NCBI GenBank assembly: GCA_025766275.1
Contig: JAFKAC010000021.1
Span: forward strand, 434,001-498,000
Length of the DNA stretch: 64,000 nucleotides
Source of the DNA: Lactarius indigo
Lineage: Eukaryota; Basidiomycota; Agaricomycetes; Russulales; Russulaceae
Direction of reading: 5' to 3'
Shown here: one piece after another, positions 1 to 10,049 of the stretch
Layout: every line of letters starts with the position of its first letter
Position numbering within the stretch: position 1 is the first letter of the stretch
Program-made: the position numbers and the translations under genes
Notes under the pieces: model-generated
Told to the model about the DNA's origin: nothing
The model's input: only the letters and a program-made list of their open reading frames with translations
Databases searched by the model: none

Positions 1-2229
1 GAGTTTGTAACCCTTTGAATTGGGTTCATAGCCCACAAACACGGCTTCCTTTGATTTAGGATCTAATTTGCGCCGGTTGTGTTCTGGTACATGATAGTAG
101 GCTTTGCAGCCAAATACTCTAAAGTAAGAGACATCTGGGACTGTACCATCCCAGAGCTCCAGCGGAGTTTTCCACTCATTGGAACGGGTGGGAGTGCGAT
201 TATAGATGTGCACTGCAGTTTGAACTGCTTGTTCCCAAAAGCCGAGGCTAAGACCGGCATGATGAAGCATGCTGGTGCCTTTTTCCATGATGGTGCGGTT
301 GAACCGCTCGGCTCTCCCATTCTGTTGTGGAGAATAAGGCATCGTAAGCTTATGCTCAATCCCTTCTTCCAGAAGAATGTCTTTAAGGACATTGTTGACG
401 TACTCGCCACCACGGTCTGAGTGAAGGGTTTTAATGGGCTTGTTTTGTTGTTTTTCAGCCCATGCCTTGTAGTGTAGGAAGGCACCCGTGAACTCGTCTT
501 TAGACTTCATGGGAATGACAACTGCAGCTTTTGAGAAGTCATCTATGAAGGTGGCGAAGTATTTGTTGCCCTGGATAGAGTTACTCTGTAGTGGGCCAAC
601 TAAGTCACTGTGCACAAGTTCAAGGGATTCTTGTGCACGCTTCTGAGAAGGAGGAAAAGGTTTGCGGGTGGACTTGCCAAGCTCACACCCATAGCAGGGA
701 CCTTCTTCCTCAGGGGATTCATCTATGTTAAGTCCTTTTACAGACTTTGGAGCATATCTTTGTAGCGCTTCTTTGGACATATGTCCCATGCGCTGATGCC
801 AGACATCAAGGCTAGCAGATGCAGTTGCTTGGGCATTTACTTTATGGTGCCCATCAAGCCAATATAGGCCTGAAGCCTTGTGTCCTTCCGCAATGGTTTT
901 CCCATCATACCTTATAGCAAAGGTAGTGGCATCAAAACTTACTATGGCCCCCTTTGCTGTTAGGGCAGGGGTGGACAGTATACGCGAGTGCGTATTGGGT
1001 AGGTGCAGCACATTGGAGATTTTCAGGTCATACCCGAAGTTGGTGTGGATTGTTACTGTTCCAGTACCAACACTCCTTAGCAAGGAGTTATCTCCTAGAA
1101 GTACTTCAACACCTTTGTGAGGAGTATAGGTGTCGTAGTCTTCTATGTGGGGTGTAAAGTGTGCTGATGCCCCGCTGTCCATCATCCATTTTGATGCAAT
1201 CTGGGTACTGTGTGTACCCATCGTGTAAAGGGAAACCTGAGGTACTTCATGTACCTCCTCTATTTTGCCAGAGCCATTGACTATAGTAAATAATCGGCTC
1301 TTTGGTACAGGTATACTATTTAACCTGTTTGCCGGAAGTGAGTCCGGCACCTCTACTGTGGTATTCTGGGCAGCCTTTGCCCGCTGTCCTGCCTTCCCCT
1401 TCTTGGCATTTTCCTGGTCCCGTTTAAGTTTGTAACATTCTGGCTTTTTATGGCCAGGTTTTTTGCAGTAGTGGCAGATTATGTCCGAAGACACAGAGCT
1501 GCCCGATGGCCTCGCCTCATGAGCGTGAGGGGCCGAAGATTTCTTGACGGGGGCGACCTTATTGTAGGACGCCACGGGACCAGCGAGACGTGATTCCTCA
1601 TTGATGAACCTGTTGATGAGGTCCTGAGGTTGGAGATTAGAGGGGGGGCCAGAGGCCAGGATGGTACCAGCTATGGTGCTGTACGATGGGGGGAGCGCGT
1701 CTAAAAGTATGAAGGACATTTGCATGTCCGAGACGGGCATTCCCTGCTCCACCAGGGTGTTTCTCAGGTCCAGCATTTTTTGGAGCTGAGGTAGGAAGGG
1801 GCTTCCTTCCTGAAGCTTGGTGTTTGCCAAGCCCACCCAGATATTGAAGGTGGCCATAGAGCCAACCTGACCATAGAGGTTCTCCAACTCCACAAATTTG
1901 TCATGGACTGTTGGAAAGATGTGGGAGGAGTGAATACCAGATAGTACCTCCGTTGTCACTGATAAGAATAGGAGGCCAGTGATGACCTCTTCTTGTTTTG
2001 CCCAGAGGGCAAGGATGGCAAGTCCCTCATCTGTAGGGCCAGTGGGCCCCACAGCGCCTGCTGCAAGAGGGGGATGTTGGGGCACAGAGGCAGGAGCACT
2101 ATGTGTAAGGTGCCTGCTGCACCCATTCATCAACATGAGGGAGGTGAAGGTGGCAGACCAAGTCTGCCAGTTTGTGCCATCCAACTTGGCAAGGGTGACG
2201 GACGGAGGGAAGACAAGGTGGAAAGACAT
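1..2229 (-). CDS. copia Gag-Pol polyprotein, N-terminal 743 codons
   Basis: The frame from ATG at 2229 to base 1 has no stop codon; it is easy to miss because it never terminates inside the window. Gag occupies roughly residues 1-245. A CX2CX4HX4C zinc knuckle is at residues 252-265 (about 1476-1435). The aspartic protease motif DSGA starts at D351. An integrase HHCC-like zone (WHQRMGH, then CYGC) follows. The catalytic triad is D542, D605 and E641, with the canonical 35-residue D-E spacing, in contexts VHSDLVGP, HSDRGGEY and NGRAERFN. The last visible residues are the conserved VFVGYEPNSKGYKL stretch that follows the integrase core in copia elements. The complete reading frame and intact catalytic residues suggest a young, possibly active copy. 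It runs opposite to the window's plus strand, like the Ty3 element next to it. Confidence 0.93.
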   Translation of the reverse strand, partial: MSFHLVFPPSVTLAKLDGTNWQTWSATFTSLMLMNGCSRHLTHSAPASVPQHPPLAAGAVGPTGPTDEGLAILALWAKQEEVITGLLFLSVTTEVLSGIHSSHIFPTVHDKFVELENLYGQVGSMATFNIWVGLANTKLQEGSPFLPQLQKMLDLRNTLVEQGMPVSDMQMSFILLDALPPSYSTIAGTILASGPPSNLQPQDLINRFINEESRLAGPVASYNKVAPVKKSSAPHAHEARPSGSSVSSDIICHYCKKPGHKKPECYKLKRDQENAKKGKAGQRAKAAQNTTVEVPDSLPANRLNSIPVPKSRLFTIVNGSGKIEEVHEVPQVSLYTMGTHSTQIASKWMMDSGASAHFTPHIEDYDTYTPHKGVEVLLGDNSLLRSVGTGTVTIHTNFGYDLKISNVLHLPNTHSRILSTPALTAKGAIVSFDATTFAIRYDGKTIAEGHKASGLYWLDGHHKVNAQATASASLDVWHQRMGHMSKEALQRYAPKSVKGLNIDESPEEEGPCYGCELGKSTRKPFPPSQKRAQESLELVHSDLVGPLQSNSIQGNKYFATFIDDFSKAAVVIPMKSKDEFTGAFLHYKAWAEKQQNKPIKTLHSDRGGEYVNNVLKDILLEEGIEHKLTMPYSPQQNGRAERFNRTIMEKGTSMLHHAGLSLGFWEQAVQTAVHIYNRTPTRSNEWKTPLELWDGTVPDVSYFRVFGCKAYYHVPEHNRRKLDPKSKEAVFVGYEPNSKGYKL

Positions 2230-2432
2230 TTGAGATGTTTGTGTATCTGGTTCCGAGGAGCAGTCAGAACCAGCTCAGATCTTGGTAGAGAAAGTAATGA
2301 TCCTGCCATAGGAGCGCTATACTCCATAACACTTTTGTGTCATGCCTCTGGTGTGTGCGACTTTGGATGTAATTATGTAGTGGAATCATTTGTACTGATG
2401 GCTGCCTTATACTAAGACCCACGAAGCCCAAA

Positions 2433-3768
2433 TGTTACTATGGGTAATAGTCATGCAACAGCTTTGTTGGCTTCGACGGAATAGGAGCTTTTGGTCCGGC
2501 GAAGGACTACTAAGTCTCTGTATCCCTCAGCTTTACAGCCTTGATGCTGGGGCTACTAAGGATCTATAGTAAAGGGTAGTACCCTAGAGAGGAGCCGACA
2601 GCGAGTTCAAGAGACAGTGATAGGGATCAACTCCCATAACAACTGAATCTTCCGTCTGTGGAGTCTCTAGAACAGACCATTAAGGGTCTTGGTACTAAGT
2701 AACTAGACTAGTGATACATGCTATGCAGCGAATCCTGCACAAAGGGAGCGAATACTTCTCCTAGCAGAGGTCTAGTCATAGCTACTATGTATAGTACTAA
2801 GTAGCGTCTCCTAGTTGTGTCAGAGGGAAGGACTTCTGGGTTTGACTATTAACCAGGCCTTCACACCCCTTAAAGTGACCCAGGTATTAACCGAGTATCA
2901 CCCAACCATTAGAGAGGCCTATAGCCGCAAGGGTCTTCCCCTGTTGGCCTATGAAAGCACTTCCAGACGAAGACTGGGTAAAGAAGATATAGTAGTGCGC
3001 ACAGAGGAATTTGAGGTTGTGTAAAACCTCTCATGAGAACCTCCTTAGGAGGCTAGCCAAAATGGCACATGACCGAAGTCATGGTGGACAAGAAAGAAGG
3101 GTGTGTCGAAAGAGGATAGAGGATGCTCACAGGAAAGGTAGGTGACGACAGAAAGATATGTGGTCGGCTGAGAGAGCAAGTTTGACACAAGTAGATCTGA
3201 TAAAGCAAGTTAGTTATTAGGCGTCAGGGCCCATAACCTGTTGAAGCGCAGAACTAACAAGCAAAGAATAAGCTGTATAAGCTAGGGCGACAAGTTAACT
3301 TCAGAGGTGAAGGGAACTCTATTACAACTGCATACCTAGGGCGACAAGTTACTATAGAGAAGCAATGTCTATGAGTAAAGGTACTAGGAGAAGTAAAGAG
3401 AAAGGGAACTTACACTTCAGAGGTGAAGGGAACTCTGAAGTGTAGAGGTGAAAACAGCAGTCCTTATATACAGGACGCTTAGCTAATAATGGTCTGTGCG
3501 CACTGGTGACCCAAACACAATACAGGTGGTCTGTGCGCCAGAGGGAGAAAGGCCATTGGATGGCAGAGAACAATGACTGCCTAAAGCAGACAATACCGGT
3601 ATCTAAATAATAGAAAGAACAATAAGAACCATTTATGGATCTAACAATAAAGATAAACAAAAGCGGTCCGTATGAGTCCGGAGTGTCCATAAGTCCATAA
3701 GGGACAGATACCGTTTATAGTATGTGGGCTGACTCAATCAGATCCCACGAGACATGTGACTTTTAACA
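2433..3768 (-). repeat. 5' LTR of the copia element
   Basis: About 1,336 bp bounded by TGTTA/TAACA. Read on the minus strand it has a TATATAAGG box at 3470-3462. A 23-bp unit beginning ACTTCAGAGGTGAAGG occurs twice near 3299 and 3414, and GGGCGACAAGTTA-like words also recur. Ends were set from the inverted terminal bases and from where homology to family copy 1 resumes at 3769 and beyond; a second LTR is not available to confirm them. Confidence 0.7.
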
Positions 3769-4006
3769 GTCGCGTCTCAACATCATTGATGAGCACCATA
3801 TGTGAGCGATACGCAACGAGGCGTCATATCATACAATTCATCTTTATGTGCGAACGGCCACGTCGAAACATAACAAATCTCCTGTTCGTCACCAATGCGC
3901 CAGTCAGTACTTATCGGGAAAAAACCAAGCGACATACCCCAAGGCCGCACCCAGGCTCGCACTGCACAAACTCCGGCCAGTCAAGCCACGCTATCAGATC
4001 AGAGAT

Positions 4007-4011
4007 GTGCC
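4007..4011. repeat. Target site duplication GTGCC (left)
   Basis: GTGCC directly before the LTR's TG at 4012. The same five bases follow the other LTR at 12022-12026. The sequences outside join in frame as family copy 1 exon 3, confirming the insertion boundary. Confidence 0.93.
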
Positions 4012-4784
4012 TGTAGCGGTATGACTTATCGCGACAACTAGACCAAGAGAGTGTAAGCGAACTGAACTGGTAGCACACCCGAGCCTAGCGTGGAGACAAG
4101 TCACGCGCCGAACGTACAGTCACAGTGGAGAGTAGACACGCTTGACACCTTTATGCAAGATGCTATGTCAGATGATCACACTGTGGCACGCTGAGTGGAG
4201 AACCAAGAGGACAAGTTAACATTGGAGAGGTAAGGGAAGTACAAGGAGAATACGCACCTGAGTGGAGAACCAAGAGGACAAGTTGGTTCCACTCAGGACG
4301 CTACATGAGGGTTTATATACACTGCTGCGGCTGAGTTCGAATTACTATAGAACCTTGTTACTAAAGGTATGTGTAATAGTAATGAGTCAGACGCTGACGC
4401 GTCGTATCTATTAATAGCGTTATCTATTGTGCTGACTGATGCACAGTCATTAACGCTGACAGAACAATGACGTGTCCTTATCTATGAGTCACAACCCTAT
4501 GACAACGTAGTCTAGAACTATCTAGAATGTTCCCTGCTTATCGTCCAATGAGAAACTATTATACTAATGAGGAATGTGCCCAAAGGGGTAACATCCAATA
4601 AGGAAGTTACTGTCCCAGGGTCACGTGCTTGTGGGTGCACATGTTGGCATCACGTGACTAACCATCTTATCATATCTAATGATAAGGACTTGGATGTGTT
4701 GACACAACGTTGGAGGCTTATATCTCCACCAAATAAATCCATAAAAATACGGAAAAATAAGGTAAAAATAGAGCGTCCGTGACA
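4012..4784 (-). repeat. 3' LTR of Ty3 element
   Basis: 773 bp, TGTAGCGG ... CCGTGACA on the plus strand. It contains a 27-bp direct repeat beginning CTGAGTGGAGAACC near 4190 and 4259, each copy ending AGGACAAGTT, and a minus-strand TATATAAA box near 4319-4312. Essentially identical to the LTR at 11249-12021. Confidence 0.95.
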
Positions 4785-4800
4785 TCACCCCCCTCCTTAA
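4785..4800 (-). other. Polypurine tract of Ty3 element
   Basis: On the minus strand the pol stop codon TAA (4799-4797) runs directly into GGAGGGGGGTGA, which abuts the 3' LTR. This is the expected position and composition of the plus-strand primer. Confidence 0.85.
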
Positions 4801-7800
4801 GGGTCGACGTCCGCGTTGGCCAGTGTATCCACATGATGAGCTTGCCAAGGTAAGGACGCGTATATGAGAGCCGCTATTTTTCTAGGCGCGCCCGGGTTTG
4901 AGGAATGAAATTCCTTAACCGCATCAGGGGCATGTGCTAGATTCTTAGCCGGTTCCCAGGTGTCCTCACCCTCACCGTATCCTTTCCAACGGACGAGGTA
5001 TTTAAGAGTGCGACCAAAGAGTTTAGAATCTCTTATGTGGTCAACTTCGTACTCTTCTTCTCCCTCGACCGTTACTGGATCGGGTGGTGGAGGCGTGAGC
5101 CCATTGACTTCATTTCCTCTGTAAGGAGAGAGACGGTCTACATGAAATACATCATGGATCCGTAATGCAGGGGGTAGTGCGAGCTTATAGTCAACGTCAC
5201 TTATGACTTTAGTGACTTCAAATGGGCCAAGTTGCTTTGGTCCCAGTTTGGACGACTGCTGATGTATCTTTATCTGCTTAGCTTGCAACCAGACTTTATC
5301 CCCAACGTTGAAGGAATATGGCTTAGTCCTTTGTTCAACGTCCGTCTGCATTCGCCTTTTACTTAGGCGTAGAGCCGCCTCTGCATCCTTACGAGCGGAA
5401 ACTAAGTGCTGAAGGCGCTTGTCGAGCAGTGGAATACCCGTGGGTCTGCCAGCGGGAATCGTGAAGTCCGGCGTAAAGCCGTATAGTAGCTCAAAGGGGG
5501 TATGACCCGTGGCTGAGTTGAGCCTACTATTGACTACGAATTCCGCTGTAGGAAGCAGGTCTGCCCAATCATCCTGCCTCTTGCTAATGAACATGCGCAA
5601 GTATATTTCAACTTCTTGATTTTTGCGCTCGACTTGTCCATTAGCTTGAGGGTGATAAGCTGTAGTTAGACCTGCATCTATTCCAAGTCGCTTGTAAAGG
5701 GCACGCATGCTTCGCGCTGCAAATTGGGGTCCTCTATCGCTTATAACTTTGCGAGGGATCCCGTGCAGGGGGAAGATTTGTTCAAAGTAGATGGATGCCA
5801 CCCCATCAGCCGTAATTTGAGAGGTCACGGGAAACAGATGAATCTGTTTGGTATAATGATCTACGACGTTTAAGATCATGTCTTTTCCACGTGACATAGG
5901 CAGTGGACCGATTAGATCGATCCCGACTATCTGCCAAGGTCCCTCTGGTACTTCTTGCGGCTGAATGGTTGCTTTGGGGTGCAGATCCTTGCGATATCGT
6001 TGGCATCGATCGCATCCTTCTACATATGAGGCGATAAATCCTGACATGCGTGGCCACCAGTAGTAGCGACTAACTAGCTCTATGGTCCCATTCTTTCCAG
6101 GGTGTCCAGTAGTGACCGAGTCGTGGCATGATTTTACCACGTCCTTACGAAGGGTCCGGTCATTAGGGACGTATAATTTACCCCGGTGGTAGATGAAACC
6201 ATCTTCTTCTTCCCACATTAAGACGCCATCTGTGAGAGCTTTAGGAGCAGTCTTGGAGATACTTTTGAGACCCTCTATTACTTCAGCTTCTCTAATAGAT
6301 GCGAGCTTAATGCGACTCCCTAAAGAGTCTATTTCAGGGACGAAGTGCGCTTTAGCGGCAGCTAGGAAATGCTCAGGTTTTAACACCTGAACCTGTCGGT
6401 TATCTTCAGAGTCCCGGACTTGGTCTCGTGAGAAACGACTTAATGCGTCGGCTTGCATAGATTCTCCTTTCTTATAAGTGATTTTGAAGGCGAACCGACT
6501 TAAGAATAGGGCCCATCGAGCTTGGCGTCTATTTAAGTCTTTCATGGTTGCCCACCATTCCATATTCTTATGGTCGGTTATCACTTCAAAAGAGATTCCT
6601 TCGAGGAAATGTCTCCAATCCTCTAAGGCACGGATTAAGCCGAGCATTTCTCTGTCGTAAATCTCATAATTGCGTTCTTCTTTGCTCATGGACTGTGAGC
6701 GATACGCAATAGGGTGCCAGAGACCATCCGGGTATTTCTGAGTTAGAATACCGCCAGTAGCAAATCCTGAAGCATCCACCTCGACTCTAGTTGGAAGGTT
6801 CGGATCGTAAACCTTAAGAATAGGTTCTTGTACGAATCTTTCCTTTAGCAAGTCGAAGGCTTTCTGCTGGTCAGACTGCCATATCCAAGGAGTGTCTTTC
6901 TTAGTTAGGTCATGAAGGGGTCGGGCAATAGCCGCGAAGTCCTTGATGAACCTTCTATAGAAATTGGCGAACCCGATAAATGCTCTTACTTCTTTGAGCG
7001 TAGTCGGGGTTGGCCACTCCTTTACTGCAGAGACCTTGCCAGGGTCCATCTGCACTTCTCCGGGACGGATAATCATCCCTAAATACTCCATCTCTTGCTT
7101 TTCAAAATCGCACTTCTCGGGCTTGAGATAGAGGTCGTATTGCTCCAACCGTGTTAGCACCTCGCGTACTATTTTGCGATGGTGTTTAAGGTTATTGCTA
7201 TAGATGAGAATATCATCCATATATACGGCGACCTCCCCTTGTGCGATAAGATCAGCGAAGACGGCGTTCATTAAGGCTTGGAAGGTGGCAGGGCTATTAG
7301 TCATGCCGAAATACATGACTTTTGGTTCGTATAGACCCCTGTTGGTAACAATGGCACCTTTCCATTCGTCGCCTTCTTTGATACGGATATTATGATATCC
7401 CCATCGAACGTCGAATTTAGTGAAGTATTGAGCTCCCTTAAGCCTATTGATAATGTCGGCAGCGAGTGGAAGTGGATATCGGTTCTTAACGGTGATCTTG
7501 TTAAGACGCCGATAGTCCTGGACCAGACGGAGCTTGCCGTCCTTTTTCTTGATGAAGAATACAGGGGATGCCATAGGTGACTTAGATGGCACTAAATATC
7601 CTTTCCCTATATGTTCATCTAAGAATTTGTCCAATTCTATTTGCTCACTAGGTGACATGGGGTACGTCTTGACCTTCCAGTGTTTAACTGCATCTGGTTC
7701 TAGGTCTATGGCGTGGTCCCATGGTTGATGCTCAGGGAGTCTCTGGGATTCTTCCTCAGAGAAGACTTTTGCGAAGTCACGATAATGTTCAGGGACCATC

Positions 7801-8468
7801 TCTTCGAAAGTTTTCTTGGGTTTGGAGGTTATTGCTTTCTCGGCAATCTGCTGAGAGTATGTGAAACCGGCCAAACAGAAAACTTCGTCAGAGACTGTGT
7901 CCAACACTTTCTCCGCAAGGAGACGGCGGCGTTCCATACGGTTCGCCATAATGCGCGTCACCTCTATCTCTATCTCCGGTGCGGCTATTTCAGCGCTGGA
8001 GTTGAGACGCATAATGCCTTCCTGCCAATTTATGTGTGGGTTCCGGTGTCTAAGCCAGGGCAGTCCCAATATAACTCGTTCTGGGCCTAGTGAAGTGACC
8101 ATAAAGTCGAACTTTTCTGCACTAGGACCGATTTTGAGAACGAGTGTTACTTTGTGGGTAATACTGCCGGCTTCATTGAGTGTCCCATCGATATTGTATA
8201 GGGTAATGGGATGCTCTAGTGGAACTTGCAACATCTTGTGGCGGTCAGCGTACTTCTTGTCCAGGAACAACGAGGTTGCTCCGGAGTCTACCATGGCTGC
8301 TACTTTTACAGTACGATGACGTCCTTGTAATTCAACAGAAATATGAAAGTGAGATCTGCTATCTTTTGTTTCGGGAATAATACATGAAGAAAGCGCTGCA
8401 TCAGAAATCATCACTTGCGGCGCTGCTACAAATTGTGGAGCAATCGGAACACTAATACTATTGTTCAT
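4797..8468 (-). CDS. Ty3 Pol: PR-RT-RNase H-integrase-chromodomain
   Basis: 1,223 residues from the first ATG. Protease DSGA at residues 61-64. Reverse transcriptase from about 265, with catalytic D353 in FDV and YMDD at 416-419. RNase H starts near D565 (VEVDASG). Integrase follows with a zinc-binding region (H and H, then CDRC), a DDE core in contexts GIDLIGPL, VISDRGPQF and NGQVERKN, and a GPFEV region. A chromodomain near 1140-1190 contains YLVRWKGYG and DTWEP. Order and chromodomain place it in the chromoviruses; such chromodomains can direct integration to marked chromatin. The pol frame stays open above this ATG to 8693, overlapping gag, so Pol is probably made by a -1 shift and the mature N terminus may start earlier. 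No broken motif seen. Confidence 0.96.
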   Translation of the reverse strand: MNNSISVPIAPQFVAAPQVMISDAALSSCIIPETKDSRSHFHISVELQGRHRTVKVAAMVDSGATSLFLDKKYADRHKMLQVPLEHPITLYNIDGTLNEAGSITHKVTLVLKIGPSAEKFDFMVTSLGPERVILGLPWLRHRNPHINWQEGIMRLNSSAEIAAPEIEIEVTRIMANRMERRRLLAEKVLDTVSDEVFCLAGFTYSQQIAEKAITSKPKKTFEEMVPEHYRDFAKVFSEEESQRLPEHQPWDHAIDLEPDAVKHWKVKTYPMSPSEQIELDKFLDEHIGKGYLVPSKSPMASPVFFIKKKDGKLRLVQDYRRLNKITVKNRYPLPLAADIINRLKGAQYFTKFDVRWGYHNIRIKEGDEWKGAIVTNRGLYEPKVMYFGMTNSPATFQALMNAVFADLIAQGEVAVYMDDILIYSNNLKHHRKIVREVLTRLEQYDLYLKPEKCDFEKQEMEYLGMIIRPGEVQMDPGKVSAVKEWPTPTTLKEVRAFIGFANFYRRFIKDFAAIARPLHDLTKKDTPWIWQSDQQKAFDLLKERFVQEPILKVYDPNLPTRVEVDASGFATGGILTQKYPDGLWHPIAYRSQSMSKEERNYEIYDREMLGLIRALEDWRHFLEGISFEVITDHKNMEWWATMKDLNRRQARWALFLSRFAFKITYKKGESMQADALSRFSRDQVRDSEDNRQVQVLKPEHFLAAAKAHFVPEIDSLGSRIKLASIREAEVIEGLKSISKTAPKALTDGVLMWEEEDGFIYHRGKLYVPNDRTLRKDVVKSCHDSVTTGHPGKNGTIELVSRYYWWPRMSGFIASYVEGCDRCQRYRKDLHPKATIQPQEVPEGPWQIVGIDLIGPLPMSRGKDMILNVVDHYTKQIHLFPVTSQITADGVASIYFEQIFPLHGIPRKVISDRGPQFAARSMRALYKRLGIDAGLTTAYHPQANGQVERKNQEVEIYLRMFISKRQDDWADLLPTAEFVVNSRLNSATGHTPFELLYGFTPDFTIPAGRPTGIPLLDKRLQHLVSARKDAEAALRLSKRRMQTDVEQRTKPYSFNVGDKVWLQAKQIKIHQQSSKLGPKQLGPFEVTKVISDVDYKLALPPALRIHDVFHVDRLSPYRGNEVNGLTPPPPDPVTVEGEEEYEVDHIRDSKLFGRTLKYLVRWKGYGEGEDTWEPAKNLAHAPDAVKEFHSSNPGAPRKIAALIYASLPWQAHHVDTLANADVDP

Positions 8469-8680
8469 CTCCGAGGCAGATGTAGATGTAGAATCAGAAC
8501 AGGAAGCCGAGACATCACTACTATCAACTTTACAGGCAGAAACAGAATGGTACGTAGGAATTACAGATTGGTCCGAGTCCGAAACGAGGCGAGATCGTAG
8601 GCATATCTTACAACTACATGAAGCCGAGTCAACCGTATCTGTTTTACAGGGGGAGTCCGCAGCTATGACTACCCCTGGAT

Positions 8681-8693
8681 CTAAAAAGCCGCC
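8681..8693 (-). promoter_or_regulatory. gag-pol overlap, candidate -1 frameshift site
   Basis: The gag stop TAG (8683-8681) is preceded on the minus strand by GGCTTTTTAG. The pol frame, -1 relative to gag, is open from 8693. A five-T run right before the stop could allow slippage. It is not a textbook XXXYYYZ heptamer and I did not find a strong downstream stem by eye. Confidence 0.45.
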
Positions 8694-9910
8694 TTAAGAG
8701 CGTTAATTTGCTCTTGTTGTGCGGCGAGCGCCGCCAATAACTTTGCCACGTCTGCCTGGGACGTATTGGCTTTGGGCGGTGCGGAGGTACTTGATTGGGC
8801 GGTGGAAGCCGCCGACTGACTGGAAGAAGGTTGGGAGGGGGTCTCCTCACTACTAGCCGCAGCTTTCGCTTTGGCGGGTTTCCCCATAAATTTGAGCATA
8901 CAGACGGGTGCCCTATGTCCGACCTTTTGACAATGGTGGCACACGTTGCGTTCGTGGTTTCCATCCTTCTTTGAGTGGTCCTTAGAACCACACCCGTAAC
9001 ACTTGCCTTGCATGTGTTTCTGATAGTCTTGCCGGGTCTTTCCGCCGGATGCGGGCTTGCTCGTGCCGGATCCCTGCTGACGTGATGCGTCAACTTGCAT
9101 CGCATCTGGATCGGACGGCTTGCCTGCAGGCAAGATCGACTGGCTGGACGAACCGCCTTTTTTCTCCGAGTCCCTCTGTCTCAGTCGCTGATCCAGCGAT
9201 TGTGAGACCTGTTTGAGGTCATCGAAGTCGACGTGGGCCTTGTCCGTCAAGGCTAAGGCATCTTTTACGCGGTCCGAGAGACCATCGTAAAAGCGGGTGC
9301 GGAGGTCTGCTTTTGACCATCCAGTTTGTCCAGAGTACTGTTCGAACACGGATCGGTACTCTGCAACCGATCCACGGCCCTGTTTTGTCTTCTTCAGCTG
9401 CTCCCTCGCTGTCTCAGTAGTGTCGAGGGGCGAGAACCGCCGGTTAAACTCTTTGACGAATTCGTCCCAAGAGCTACCGAACGGAATATTGTTTGACTGA
9501 AGTTGTTCGAGGTAAGGGAGAGCCCATGACTTGGCTTCCCCTTCCATAAGGTTAAGAACCGCCATAATCCAGCGGTCTTCTGCCCGGAAGTACATGCCCT
9601 GGGCCGGGTCCCAGGTGTTCATAGCGTCCTGCTGTGAGCCTGCCCAATTATGGAAGGCTGCAAGGAAGTGACGGGCATCTGTAGAGTTGCCTTTCCCATC
9701 CCATGCCTTGGGACGGGCCACTACTTCCTTGTGCTTAGGGCTGGGCTTGGCTGCGGTTGCTGAAACTTGTGCAGTCAAGTCCGTGACTTTTTGTGTTAAT
9801 ATACCGACTACTTGGCCTAAGTCGCTTATTAGGCGCAAGCAGTCGTTGAGAGTTGGGGGCGGGGCAGGAGCTGTGGGTGTAGGTGGAGCGGCGGCGGCGG
9901 CGGCGGACAT
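8681..9910 (-). CDS. Ty3 Gag (nucleocapsid) protein
   Basis: 409 residues from the first ATG in frame, forming the particle coat and RNA-binding part of the retrotransposon. A retrotransposon-Gag-like helical capsid region (WIMAVLNLMEGEAKSWA, then FVKEFNRRFS) lies around residues 110-210. A zinc-knuckle region near residues 300-340 includes CHHCQKVGHRAPVC (CX2CX4HX4C), preceded by a CYGC half-knuckle. The ATG at 9910 is probably not the natural start: the same frame is open upstream to 10168 and reads as a charged, coding-like segment (KEEKEWIKNFDNW) with no Met. The end of gag overlaps the open pol frame at 8681-8693. Confidence 0.9.
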   Translation of the reverse strand: MSAAAAAAPPTPTAPAPPPTLNDCLRLISDLGQVVGILTQKVTDLTAQVSATAAKPSPKHKEVVARPKAWDGKGNSTDARHFLAAFHNWAGSQQDAMNTWDPAQGMYFRAEDRWIMAVLNLMEGEAKSWALPYLEQLQSNNIPFGSSWDEFVKEFNRRFSPLDTTETAREQLKKTKQGRGSVAEYRSVFEQYSGQTGWSKADLRTRFYDGLSDRVKDALALTDKAHVDFDDLKQVSQSLDQRLRQRDSEKKGGSSSQSILPAGKPSDPDAMQVDASRQQGSGTSKPASGGKTRQDYQKHMQGKCYGCGSKDHSKKDGNHERNVCHHCQKVGHRAPVCMLKFMGKPAKAKAAASSEETPSQPSSSQSAASTAQSSTSAPPKANTSQADVAKLLAALAAQQEQINALKAAF

Positions 9911-10049
9911 CCTGTCTAACTCGTCTTGTCTTTTTCTTTCCTCGTACTTTTTAATCGACTCCCGTCTGTCTTCGATAAGGCGAAGCTGTTCGTCTTCGTC
10001 GAAGTCGTCCCAGTTGTCGAAGTTTTTGATCCACTCCTTTTCTTCTTTA

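Larger units (their letters stand above)
1..3768 (-). mobile_element. Ty1/copia LTR retrotransposon, cut by window edge
   Basis: Minus-strand element made of a 5' LTR (2433-3768), a short leader and an open gag-pol frame that leaves the window at base 1. The LTR has TG/CA ends extended to TGTTA at one end and TAACA at the other. Domain order in the frame is Gag, zinc knuckle, protease, integrase, which is the copia order (integrase before reverse transcriptase); reverse transcriptase and RNase H would lie off the left edge. The minus-strand sequence next to the LTR begins TTTGGGCTTCGTGG, a possible primer binding site because TGG pairs with a tRNA 3' CCA end; I cannot name the tRNA. The LTR's outer end lies 14 bp past the stop codon of family copy 1, so the element inserted in that gene's 3' flank. 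The target duplication cannot be checked because the other LTR is outside the window. Confidence 0.88.

Noticed and set aside
2815..3024. 69-codon plus-strand frame inside the copia LTR
   Set aside because: LTR sequence, antisense to the element, no homology.
4567..4782. 71-codon frame repeated exactly at 11804-12019
   Set aside because: It is in the LTRs on the strand opposite to the element; identity just reflects LTR duplication.
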